The position numbers and the translations under genes were made by a program. The notes beneath the pieces are model-generated. The model worked only from the letters and a program-made list of their open reading frames with translations, had not been told where the DNA came from and ran no database searches. This document shows positions 17,957 to 26,138 of a stretch of DNA of 48,837 nucleotides, one piece after another. This DNA is from Planctomycetota bacterium (GTDB taxonomy: Bacteria > Planctomycetota > UBA1135 > GCA-002686595). Each line of letters begins with the position of its first letter. Position 1 is the first letter of the stretch. The stretch lies in contig NYYZ01000018.1 in NCBI GenBank assembly GCA_002686945.1, positions 1 through 48,837 of the forward strand, given 5' to 3'.

Positions 17957-18966
17957 GGGAGTGCTGGCTGCGTGATAGGTTCGCTGACCGGCCGATCGCG
18001 GAAGCGATCGTGCAACCAGAGATACTGCTCAGGGGCCATGCGGATCAAGGATTCGATCTCCTGATTGGCCCGAGTCGTGATCTGGGAGGCGGTCAGGCCC
18101 TCAAACTCTGCGGGATCTATCACCTTGGGAGCCACGAAGCGGAAGCGCTCGGGGTCATCGGTTCCCAGGCAGGCGTACACAAGGATCGGCTGGGGCACCC
18201 GCCGGGCCAGAACCCCCAGGGTGCGATCGCAGGAGGCCCTGCGCCCAAAAAAGGGAGCCTCCACGAAGCGCCGATGAGCCCGCTGGTCCACGAGCAGCTG
18301 CACCGTGGCCCCCGCCCTCAGCAGGGCTGGCAGAGCCCTCATGGCCCCGTGCCGTGGCAGGCACAGTGCGCCCCCCATCAGAGCACGGGAGCGCACCATG
18401 TAACGGGTCAGGAAAGCGTTCTTGGGTGGTTTTGTGATGGCACAGATCGGCCCCAGGCCAAGGGGATTGATGACGTTGGCGGTGATCTCCCACCATCCCA
18501 GGTGAGCAGACAGACCCAGCACGCCCTTTCCGTTGCCTTGATTTTCAAACAGTTCACGAGCAGCAGCGCAAAACTCAAGCTCAAAGAAGTCCCCCACCCT
18601 CTTGCCGATCATCTTGCGGCGCAGACCATCCGCTCGAAGGCTCACATCCATCAAGTGCCCGTAGGCAGCCTCTACCAAAGCGCGCACCTGCTGTTCGCTG
18701 TACTCCGGGAAGGCGGTCTCAATAAAATCTCGCGCGCCACGCGCATGACGCTGGTCCAAGTTCGGCAGGAACCGCGCAAGGCCCCGGGAAAATCTCCGCG
18801 AAAAGCCCGCTGGCAGAACTCCCCAACCGGCCACCGCTGTACGCAAGGCCACATACTGTGCGCGTTCCTTCCAGCCTGCAGGCCCTTCTTTCAGGGCAGG
18901 AATTTCCACCTCTGCGAATGGCGCAGGCTGATCGCCGATGCGCGCGTCCAAGAATGGATCAGCCAA
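17953..18966 (-). CDS. LpxL/HtrB-type lipid A late acyltransferase
   Basis: A protein of about 337 residues of the lauroyl/myristoyl acyltransferase family, which adds secondary acyl chains to lipid A at the inner membrane. The catalytic HX4E motif is seen as SAHLGWWE; the family's later substrate-pocket blocks are present (GAMRALPALLRAG, VQLLVDQRA, and a near-C-terminal YLWLHDRFRDRP). No ATG fits: the open frame extends to 19077 through lpxK, but the TTG codons at 18969/18966 lie just inside the lpxK end (18959) and are preceded by GGGGAGGG, so a TTG start is inferred. The stop overlaps the next gene by ATGA (17953-17956). It is encoded directly after lpxK, as expected for lipid A assembly. 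Confidence 0.85.
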   Translation of the reverse strand: MADPFLDARIGDQPAPFAEVEIPALKEGPAGWKERAQYVALRTAVAGWGVLPAGFSRRFSRGLARFLPNLDQRHARGARDFIETAFPEYSEQQVRALVEAAYGHLMDVSLRADGLRRKMIGKRVGDFFELEFCAAARELFENQGNGKGVLGLSAHLGWWEITANVINPLGLGPICAITKPPKNAFLTRYMVRSRALMGGALCLPRHGAMRALPALLRAGATVQLLVDQRAHRRFVEAPFFGRRASCDRTLGVLARRVPQPILVYACLGTDDPERFRFVAPKVIDPAEFEGLTASQITTRANQEIESLIRMAPEQYLWLHDRFRDRPVSEPITQPALP

Positions 18967-20107
18967 CAAGCCCTCCCCGCAAGCTGGCGCGCCTGGCGGC
19001 AGCAGTGGGCTTCGGCAGGGTGGATAGCAACTCCCCGAGCCCCTCAATCCCACGGTAGATCTCAAGTGAAACTTCAACGATCCATGGTTGCGGCCCGCCC
19101 ACGCTCTCGAGCTTGACCCCGTCTTTCATGGTGGTCAAGAGAGGTCTCTCGCCGAGCCCTTCAAGGTCCTTCGCGGAGTAGTCATGGTGGTCCTCAAAAA
19201 TGCGGTGCTCGCAAACCTTGGCCCCCAGATCCTGCAAGGTGCGTTCGAAGGCCTCGGGGTTGCCGATGGCGCTGATCAGATCCACTTCCAGGCCCGCCAG
19301 GGTTTCCACCGGGCGACCCCCATCGGGGGTCCAGACCCTTTCCGGCCTGTGGCGGGCCAGTGCCACCGGAACACCCCCTGCCTGTTCCGCCAGCATGAGT
19401 TCGAGTTCTTCCAGTTCTTGCGGGGAGACCTGATCAGCGCGAGTGATCACCAGAAAGTCCGCCCGCTTGAGTGCATCAAAATCCTCTCGCATGAGCCCGC
19501 GGGGCAAGAATGCCTGCACGGCGTCGCCTCCCTTCCTCGGCCGCGGCAAGCCCACAGGCCGGGTGGCATCAATCAACACCAGATCCAGATTCCGGGCCAG
19601 ATGCCGGTGCTGGAAACCATCGTCCATGACGATCACATCGGCGCCCCGGTCCACTAAACGCGCGGCCCCAGCGACCCGCCTGGGTTCTTGCACGTGCTCG
19701 GTCTCTGGCAAGAGACGAGCGAGTTCCAGGGCTTCGTCATTGGGAACCCCGGGCGAAGAACCATAACCCCGGGAGAGAATCGCCGGTTGATAACCCTGAG
19801 CGATCAAAGTACGCACCACAAGAGCCACCATGGGAGTCTTGCCCGTACCGCCAGCGGTGATGTTGCCAATGGAAACCACAGGCACGCCCACCTCCTGCAC
19901 GCTCAGCAGGCGCCGATCATAAAGACCAGCGCGCAGGCGCGCGACACAACCGAAAAGCGCCGCTGGAACGCACAACAACTCGCGCACCCCCCCGCGCTGG
20001 GCGAGCCAATGAACAGGACCTCGTTCCTTGGATTCCAAGAGAACAATCCCGCTCAGTTCAAAGGGTCGGAGGCGGCGCTGTGGTGTCTTCGTCGGGCACG
20101 AGTTCAA
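18959..20107 (-). CDS. lpxK: Tetraacyldisaccharide 4'-kinase
   Basis: LpxK phosphorylates the 4' position of the lipid A disaccharide at the inner membrane. The protein (up to 382 residues) has the P-loop GNITAGGTGKTP (about 82-93), the MDDGFQHR motif (about 160-167), an IDATRP segment and a late HHDYS motif, all diagnostic. A hydrophobic membrane-anchor region precedes the P-loop, as in the family. The ATG at 20107 would overlap the omega-like gene by 50 bases; a later alternative start (TTG near 20036) cannot be excluded. It is followed by the LpxL-type acyltransferase with a short overlap. Presence of lpxK and hldE shows a lipid A-type outer membrane. Confidence 0.93.
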   Translation of the reverse strand: MNSCPTKTPQRRLRPFELSGIVLLESKERGPVHWLAQRGGVRELLCVPAALFGCVARLRAGLYDRRLLSVQEVGVPVVSIGNITAGGTGKTPMVALVVRTLIAQGYQPAILSRGYGSSPGVPNDEALELARLLPETEHVQEPRRVAGAARLVDRGADVIVMDDGFQHRHLARNLDLVLIDATRPVGLPRPRKGGDAVQAFLPRGLMREDFDALKRADFLVITRADQVSPQELEELELMLAEQAGGVPVALARHRPERVWTPDGGRPVETLAGLEVDLISAIGNPEAFERTLQDLGAKVCEHRIFEDHHDYSAKDLEGLGERPLLTTMKDGVKLESVGGPQPWIVEVSLEIYRGIEGLGELLSTLPKPTAAARRASLRGGLVG

Positions 20108-20279
20108 TCAACCCGCGCTCCATTTCGAGGAAGGCCACCTTGATTGGATTGGTCTCGCGGGTCTCTACCAGAGGCGAGGCACCATAAATCAATTCGCGAA
20201 CGCGCTTTTGAAGAAGTGCGGTCTTGTGAAATGATCCTTGAACGGCCTGTTGCAGACGCTGGGGCAGGGTGAGGTCCAT
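20058..20279 (-). CDS. rpoZ: RNA polymerase omega subunit-like protein
   Basis: A 73-residue protein whose core, LLQKRVRELIYGASPLVE followed by NPIKVAFLEMERGLIEL, matches the omega subunit pattern (a KR-R-L-GA segment, then NP-K-A--E---G-I). Omega helps assemble RNA polymerase by binding beta-prime. The start at 20279 (MDLTL) fits the family length; an upstream ATG at 20315 would add 12 residues. It heads, or is early in, the lipid A operon and overlaps lpxK. Short length makes the call moderate in confidence; the 116-bp gap upstream may contain the operon promoter, though none is clearly visible. Confidence 0.75.
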   Translation of the reverse strand: MDLTLPQRLQQAVQGSFHKTALLQKRVRELIYGASPLVETRETNPIKVAFLEMERGLIELVPDEDTTAPPPTL

Positions 20280-20395
20280 AGGGGTGGCGCTTGGTTTGGG
20301 GCGGGGGCAGCCCAAGAAAATGGTCGCATCACGGATGGCTCTTGAGAGGTCCCCAGGGGACTGATTCTCTGGCCTCGAATCGCACAGGATAGCCC

Positions 20396-21634
20396 CTAGT
20401 CAGGCCCTGGGGCAAGGGCAACTCGCGGTTCCAGCGCATTCGAGAGGTCCACGGTCAGGTGCGCAAGTCGCGAGGGGGGGAAAGCTCGGGTCATGGCGAG
20501 TTCCAGAGGCCAGACCTGGCCCCGCACCCACTCCATGCCATGAGGCCCCCCGAGACTGAAAGACTCCGCCCTCAGACGCCGCTCCCGCACCTCTGGGGTC
20601 CCATCCGCCCAGATCACGCGCTCCAAACTGCTCAAGAGCGAGGGGTGCAAACCGAAGGGCAGAGCCACCACCCGCAGACTCCCCTCATCCAGGGGCGCTC
20701 TCAGGGCCAGGTCAGCCTGATTCAGATCCAGGGCCTCGCTGACCGCAACCAGGGGATCACCTGGATCCTGCTCAGCGACCTCACCAGGATCACGCAACCA
20801 GCCATATCCATCAAGAAAGTGCACCTCCCGTCCCATTGCCTTGAGCCCAAGAGCCACATCCCGGGCCAGGTCCCGCACACCTGAGCAGCGCCGCCCCAGT
20901 ACTCCGATGGTGGCGGCGCCTCCGGGGACCTCCAACCTGGAAAGCACGTGATCGATGGCCCGCGCCCGTCGAACCAAGATCTCTGGCAGACAGTCGATCC
21001 CGGCAATGGTCGCCTCCGCCGACACGGACTCTCCCCACTGGGCATATCCGCGATAGAGATGCACATGGGGCAGGCCGTTGGCCCAGGCCGCATCCCGATC
21101 CCCTTGCCGATCCCCCACCATGACCGCGTGGCGCGTACCAAAAGTAAGCAAGAGATCCGCGATCATGCCCGCCTTGTTCGAGATCCCAGGGGAGTCCAGA
21201 CAGCGCGCCTCACGGATCCACTTGGAAAGCCCAAGTCCCCCCAGGAGCGCATCGAGGTACCCCTGGGAACAATTGCTCGCCACGCCCATGGGAACCCCCA
21301 TCCCATCCAGCTGCTTCAAGGTCTCGATCACCCCCGGCAGTAAACCTGCGCGCCCCTCATCCAGGAGCCGATGTTCTTCCTCCACGCAACAATCAAGGAG
21401 GTGCTTTCTGTCCGCTGCGGCCAGCTCGGGAAACGCCGCCTCAAAAGCCTCTTCCAATGGCTGCCCCACCATCCCCATCCAAACGCTCCCGTCCGGCAGG
21501 TCCCGATCCCAGCCCAAATCCTTGAAGGCCCGAAGTGCCCCCGCCCGGGCCGCATCCGGCCAATAGCGATCGGTGGCCACCAGTGTGCCATCGAGATCGA
21601 AGATCACCGCCTGAACCATCACGCGTTCCGCCAT
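20396..21634 (-). CDS. HAD-family phosphatase fused to degenerate kinase-like domain
   Basis: A 412-residue two-part protein. Residues about 8-215 form a HAD hydrolase close to phosphoglycolate phosphatases: motif I VIFDLDGTLVATD (catalytic aspartates), motif II VASNCSQGY and motif IV MVGDRQGDRDAA. Residues about 235-405 start with ATIGVLGRRCSGVRDLARDV, then VHFLDGYGWLRDP, recalling uridine-kinase-like P-loop proteins, but the GxxGxGKS/T lysine is missing. The second half may be a non-catalytic or repurposed nucleotide/sugar-binding domain. ATG at 21634 is used; an in-frame ATG five codons later (21619) starts right at the HAD motif. It lies 30 bases downstream of the Ser/Thr kinase on the same strand. 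Confidence 0.85.
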   Translation of the reverse strand: MAERVMVQAVIFDLDGTLVATDRYWPDAARAGALRAFKDLGWDRDLPDGSVWMGMVGQPLEEAFEAAFPELAAADRKHLLDCCVEEEHRLLDEGRAGLLPGVIETLKQLDGMGVPMGVASNCSQGYLDALLGGLGLSKWIREARCLDSPGISNKAGMIADLLLTFGTRHAVMVGDRQGDRDAAWANGLPHVHLYRGYAQWGESVSAEATIAGIDCLPEILVRRARAIDHVLSRLEVPGGAATIGVLGRRCSGVRDLARDVALGLKAMGREVHFLDGYGWLRDPGEVAEQDPGDPLVAVSEALDLNQADLALRAPLDEGSLRVVALPFGLHPSLLSSLERVIWADGTPEVRERRLRAESFSLGGPHGMEWVRGQVWPLELAMTRAFPPSRLAHLTVDLSNALEPRVALAPGPD

Positions 21635-21664
21635 GGAATCACGGTAACCAGAAAGGCTCCCGGT

Positions 21665-24600
21665 TCAACGCCCCAGCACCTGATCCGTGGCCTGAAGCAA
21701 GCTCTCCATGTCCATATGCCAGAGGAAGACCTCACCTTGAGCGTCGCCGCTGACCAGATACCGACCGTCGCAGGAGAAACCCAAGGCGTTCACTGTGTCT
21801 TGGTGACCTAGCAAGACTTGGGGGCCAGAGTCAGACCCTGGAACCAGCAAGGAGATCACGCCGGAAATGCTGCCACAGGCGAGCGTTTCTCCACCCGGGG
21901 CGAAGGCGAATTGACTGATTGGTACGGGGAGCTCTGACGGGTAGGTGACCGGGAGTAGATCTTGGCCCTGTGGTGGCACCTCTGCCAACCAAAAGGTGCC
22001 CCGAGTAGAAAGGGGATTACTGGTGGCCACTGCGAGACGGTTGTGCGTCGGATCCAAGGCGAGGGCTGCTACTCGGATGAGGTTCGCCGAAAGATGCGGA
22101 GGAAAGTCCTCAAGGGATGAGTAGGTCGGGCCGGACACACGCCAAAGCCGGGGCCCTGCATTGGTGATGGTGGCAAGCAGGTCCTGAGTTCCGTGGGAGC
22201 TGGCCACGGCCCATGCGTTGACGCGGGTTATGGGATTGGCCTTTGGATGCCATGAGCCCCCTGACAACTGCAATTCGCGCAGACCGCTAAAGGTAGAGAC
22301 CCAGCAGCGCACGCCGTCCCTGTCGACGGACATACGGGAGATGCGGCCCCAGTGCTTGGGCAATTCTATTTTCGATTCGGTAATCCACTTCGATTTCGTT
22401 CGATGCATGAAGACCAAACGGGCCAAGCCTCCCCCCCCGGTATCGCGAACAAGAACAGCAAGGCTATCCCGTTCCCCCCGCTTCCCCCGGAGGACGGCCA
22501 CATCCAAAATCCAATTTTCGCGTATGCCTTCCCCAAAGGTGATCTCCTTCGTTGTCCCCTTCTGCGGATCGAAACTGAACAACCGCCCACAGGAAGTACC
22601 CAGGATCATCTCGCCATCCGGAACAGCACAAATCACTGTCACGCCACCTTCACAACCGGGTAGGAGGACTTTTCCGGCAGGGCGCAAATCCCAGGTGCGC
22701 AAGTCCTGGCCGGATGCCCCCATGACCACCATGTTCATGCCCACTACAAGCCGTGCGCGGGAAGCATTCCTCAATGGAACGATGGCTTCTTTCAATGGAA
22801 CGATGGCTTCTTCCTGACCATCCATGGTAAACAGATGCGCAGTTGCGTCCCGACAGAGCACCAGCAGGCGGTCCGGGGAATCTGCGCTGGCTTTCTGTTC
22901 AAACCTGAGCCTGTGGGGTCGGACCAGCTTGCGGAACTGGTGTTCCAGTTCCGCGTCTCTATTCCAGATCCGCATGATGCCATCCTCATGAACAACAGCA
23001 ATCAGATCGCTTGACGAGATAGCAGCAGCAGCCACTTGACCACGGCGAGTTCGCGTTTTCAGGTCCCCTTGATGCTGAAGTGCCTGCTTGCGCAGGGCCC
23101 AAACCTCACCCATCTTGCTCGGCTGTGAAGATGCCCCTTGACTGTTTACCTCTTGTCTGAACCGGCTGGCGGTCAGGAGTGTGCGCCCATCGGGTGAGCA
23201 GACCGCATAGATGCCAAACTCCGCTTTGAGAGTCACAGGCGGACCGTAGCGCTCGCCGGTGATCGCATCCCAGGCCCACATTTGTGCCGGACCCGTCGCA
23301 TCCCTTCGCCAAGCATAGAGTTCCCGACCACCGGGAGAGATTAGAGCCCCGTGCCACTCTCCGCGAGCAAGGTGTGCCCCGGCACTCGAGGCATCCGTAC
23401 CCCCTAGCAAGATCCGTGCGTGGGTGCTGCCTGATTCCCACTGACTCATCCAAAGAGAACCGTCATCATCTGCTTCGATCCACAGAACTCCGCGGTCCGT
23501 GACGCGGCCCTCAAGCAGATTGGCTTGCTCAACACACCTCTCAGGATCGGTACCCTCGAAAATCAACAGATGAGTGCGGCCTGCACTTGGCTCACCACTC
23601 TGCCAGGTCACGCATGCACCCTCGCTATCTGCCAACGACACGGCGCGACGGTTGAATGCGTTCTCCGGAATCCGAAGTACCCATGGATGGGCAGTTGGCG
23701 AACCACCTTGTGTTCTTACGCGATACAAAGCATCGCCGATCCCTGCCAGGAACTCGCCAGCCCTCCGCGTGGGCTCGAGGGACCAAAGAAGGCTCTCGCT
23801 TGCCCCCTTCACGGCCAACGACTCAACCGGATGATGGTTCGCCAGGTTCTCCCGTAGTTTCCAGATCACAGGACTATCATTCGGGAGATCACCAAGGGAG
23901 CGCTGAATGTCGCGCACCTTGGCCAGATCGCCGGGGCTCTTGCGAAGCACATCTACCAGCTGGCTCCGGACAGTAGAAATCGCGCGCTGGTTGATGAGTT
24001 CTACGGTCAGACCGGCGATGAACGCAACCGACAAGAAAAGAGTCAACAAGCCCGCAGCCAAGCGCGGCTGCTCACGGCAGAACAGCTTGAGGCGCAGCCA
24101 AGGGCCGGGCTCCCGGGCCTGGATGCTCTTGCCGGCTTCCAATGCTCCTAAGTCCTCAGCCAGGGCCCTCCCGTCCTGGTAACGACGCAGGGGATCCTTG
24201 GCCATGGCTGTGCGCACGACCAATGAGAGATCAGAAGAGATCCCAGGATTGTGCCGCCGCGGATCGGGAGTTGGCGCGTTCAAGATGCGGTGCATCAAGC
24301 CCGCTCCAGTAGCCGCTTCAAATGGCCGTCGTCCGGTCAAGGCCTCATAGAGAGTGGCACCCAAGGAATACACATCGCTGCGCTGGTCCAGTTCTTCCCC
24401 ACGGACGGCTTCCGGTGCCATGTAAGCCGGAGTGCCCATCTGCACACCCTCAGCAGTCAACAGGCTGGATTCGGAGTTTGTGCTGCGAGCCAAACCAAAA
24501 TCCAGCAAGACCATTTTCCCTTCCCCGTCGATCATCATGTTCTGAGGCTTCACGTCCCGGTGCACAAGCCCCTGATCATGCGCCTGGGCAAGTGCCCTTG

Positions 24601-25162
24601 CGATATGTTCAATTTGACCCAGGAGGATCAGCAAGTCCTCGCCCGAAGGCAAAGGGTTCTGTTCCAGATGTTGGGCCAGAGAATTGCCCTCCACGTAGCG
24701 CATGGCGATGTAAGGCACATGGTCATGTTCCCCTGTAGCAAACACCTCGCAGATCGCCTCATGCCGGATACCTCGGGCCAACACCATCTCACGTTCAAAA
24801 CGCCGACGGGCCTCCGGCTGAAACTGACGCCCTGGACGTAGAATCTTGAGAGCCACCGCCTTGCCTCGGGGCTTCCACCAGGCAAGATAAACCAATCCCA
24901 TTGCTCCTCCGCCCAGTGGACTCAACAAGCGAAAATCACCAAAGTCGCCACCCTGGCGCACCCTCAAGCCTTCATCCGATGCCATCCCTGTTTGAACCAA
25001 GGATGCAAAGCGCCGGCCCAGGTCCTCAGCCAGAGCAGGATGCTCGCGCCCTGCGCGCTCCACAGCATCGGCCCAGGTTTCAGGCTCACCCTCCAAGCAC
25101 GCGTACATGAGTTCCTCCACCAACGGCTCGATCGACGGGGGCTTGTAGTCAGGATCAGTCAT
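21665..25162 (-). CDS. Membrane-anchored Ser/Thr protein kinase with C-terminal beta-propeller (WD40-like)
   Basis: A 1165-residue PknB-type kinase. The kinase domain is about 76-345: Gly-rich loop GGGAMG, VALK lysine at 106, HRDVKPQN at 201-208, DFG at 221-223 and APE at 249-251. A transmembrane helix spans about 368-390. The remaining roughly 770 residues have repeated beta strands with WD40-like units, clearest near the end (LACGSISGVISLL; LVSGDAQGEVFLWHM), probably periplasmic sensing blades. The start at 25162 follows GAGGA at good spacing; the upstream in-frame ATG at 25216 is less likely. It is divergent from an ECF sigma factor, a frequent arrangement in Planctomycetota. An in-frame 21-bp tandem duplication is at 22771-22812. 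Confidence 0.92.
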   Translation of the reverse strand: MTDPDYKPPSIEPLVEELMYACLEGEPETWADAVERAGREHPALAEDLGRRFASLVQTGMASDEGLRVRQGGDFGDFRLLSPLGGGAMGLVYLAWWKPRGKAVALKILRPGRQFQPEARRRFEREMVLARGIRHEAICEVFATGEHDHVPYIAMRYVEGNSLAQHLEQNPLPSGEDLLILLGQIEHIARALAQAHDQGLVHRDVKPQNMMIDGEGKMVLLDFGLARSTNSESSLLTAEGVQMGTPAYMAPEAVRGEELDQRSDVYSLGATLYEALTGRRPFEAATGAGLMHRILNAPTPDPRRHNPGISSDLSLVVRTAMAKDPLRRYQDGRALAEDLGALEAGKSIQAREPGPWLRLKLFCREQPRLAAGLLTLFLSVAFIAGLTVELINQRAISTVRSQLVDVLRKSPGDLAKVRDIQRSLGDLPNDSPVIWKLRENLANHHPVESLAVKGASESLLWSLEPTRRAGEFLAGIGDALYRVRTQGGSPTAHPWVLRIPENAFNRRAVSLADSEGACVTWQSGEPSAGRTHLLIFEGTDPERCVEQANLLEGRVTDRGVLWIEADDDGSLWMSQWESGSTHARILLGGTDASSAGAHLARGEWHGALISPGGRELYAWRRDATGPAQMWAWDAITGERYGPPVTLKAEFGIYAVCSPDGRTLLTASRFRQEVNSQGASSQPSKMGEVWALRKQALQHQGDLKTRTRRGQVAAAAISSSDLIAVVHEDGIMRIWNRDAELEHQFRKLVRPHRLRFEQKASADSPDRLLVLCRDATAHLFTMDGQEEAIVPLKEAIVPLRNASRARLVVGMNMVVMGASGQDLRTWDLRPAGKVLLPGCEGGVTVICAVPDGEMILGTSCGRLFSFDPQKGTTKEITFGEGIRENWILDVAVLRGKRGERDSLAVLVRDTGGGGLARLVFMHRTKSKWITESKIELPKHWGRISRMSVDRDGVRCWVSTFSGLRELQLSGGSWHPKANPITRVNAWAVASSHGTQDLLATITNAGPRLWRVSGPTYSSLEDFPPHLSANLIRVAALALDPTHNRLAVATSNPLSTRGTFWLAEVPPQGQDLLPVTYPSELPVPISQFAFAPGGETLACGSISGVISLLVPGSDSGPQVLLGHQDTVNALGFSCDGRYLVSGDAQGEVFLWHMDMESLLQATDQVLGR
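22771..22812 (-). repeat. 21-bp perfect tandem duplication in kinase gene
   Basis: Two identical 21-base units (22771-22791 and 22792-22812) duplicate seven codons, giving EAIVPLKEAIVPL in the beta-propeller region of the kinase. The frame is kept. Perfect identity suggests a recent slippage event or assembly duplication. Confidence 0.9.
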
Positions 25163-25331
25163 GAAGATCGTCCTCACACGCGCTGTGAGCATGCAGGCAA
25201 GAAGCGGAGCGCGCACATGGGAGACTTCATGATAGAGTACTTGAACCCGCAGCGCGGCAAGACACTGCTGCAGGCCACTGTCTCAAGGCACCGCCCGTTG
25301 ATGCTGTAAGAAACCATAGCTGCGTAATTTC

Positions 25332-25952
25332 GTGGATTCAGACCCGAAAAACAAAGCGAACCCCTCGCGCAATCTCCTGCACGCTGCCCAAAACGGCGAC
25401 AGGGACGCACAGGAAGCTCTGCTGGAACTACACCTTCCACGCTTGCGTGCATTTGTTCGCTTGCGTGCGGACCCGGCTCTACGAGCCAAGGAATCCTCGA
25501 CGGACATCTTGCAGTCCACCTGCCGCGAAGTTCTGCAGCACCTCGACCAAGTCGAGTACAGGGGCGAGGCTGCCTTACGCGGCTGGCTGCACACGGTCAC
25601 ATTGAACAAGGTCCGGGAAAAAAGGCGCTATCACTTCGCAGAGAAGCGCCGCCCTGACTGCGAAGTTCAAGGCGCGCGAGACTCGCAACTGGGCGACGCC
25701 TACAGTTGCCTCTGTTCCCCGAGCAACGCGATGATACACGACGAATTGGTAGAACGCGTGGAACTCGCCTTCGATGAACTCAGCCCCGACCACCGGGAAG
25801 TGATCTCTCTCTCTCGCATCGCCGAGCTGCCCATCAAAGAGGTGGCCGAGCGCATGAAACGCAGCCCCGAAGGCGTGCGCAAGTTACTGGCCCGTGCGCT
25901 TGTCAAGCTCTCTGCCCTGCTCGAACCCGGTGATGCGCTTCCAGGCAGGTAA
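25332..25952 (+). CDS. ECF-family RNA polymerase sigma factor
   Basis: A 206-residue sigma-70-family protein of the ECF type with region 2 (about 15-85: DRDAQEALLELHLPRLRAFV, then ESSTDILQSTCREVLQHL) and region 4 (about 140-195: LSPDHREVISLSRIAELPIK and EVAERMKRSPEGVRKLLARAL, a helix-turn-helix). Start is GTG at 25332. It is transcribed divergently from the Ser/Thr kinase (169-bp gap). In Planctomycetota such sigma factors are often paired with Ser/Thr kinases, and phosphorylation may control them; that link is inferred. No anti-sigma factor with a zinc-binding domain is adjacent; the large membrane protein downstream could take part instead. Confidence 0.92.
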   Translation: MDSDPKNKANPSRNLLHAAQNGDRDAQEALLELHLPRLRAFVRLRADPALRAKESSTDILQSTCREVLQHLDQVEYRGEAALRGWLHTVTLNKVREKRRYHFAEKRRPDCEVQGARDSQLGDAYSCLCSPSNAMIHDELVERVELAFDELSPDHREVISLSRIAELPIKEVAERMKRSPEGVRKLLARALVKLSALLEPGDALPGR

Positions 25953-25962
25953 CCAATTTGAC

Positions 25963-26033
25963 TTGCCAGAAACCGCATAGGCCAGTGGGCCCTTGGAGTG
26001 CCTGACAAATAGAGTTGATTGTCTGTCTGGCAA
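25963..26033. repeat. Spaced inverted repeat upstream of CreD-like gene
   Basis: TTGCCAGA (25963-25970) and TCTGGCAA (26026-26033) are perfect 8-base inverted copies, 63 bases apart centre to centre. They lie between the sigma gene and the membrane-protein gene. Could be a regulatory site or long-loop hairpin; may be chance. Confidence 0.25.
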
Positions 26034-26138
26034 CCCCGCACTGGCTCCAAGTGGACACTTTTGGAGAAATCCGCGTCCGCTCTTGCCCGCAAAGATCTTG
26101 CAAAGGGTTCAGCCCCCTTTTCTACCCCGTATTCACCT

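Noticed and set aside
18010-19116. Plus-strand open frame of 368 codons
   Set aside because: Antisense to the acyltransferase gene with its HX4E motif; no protein features.
25217-25331. Sigma-70 promoter between kinase and sigma genes
   Set aside because: TATCAT and TTGATG boxes occur, but none has a partner at acceptable spacing.
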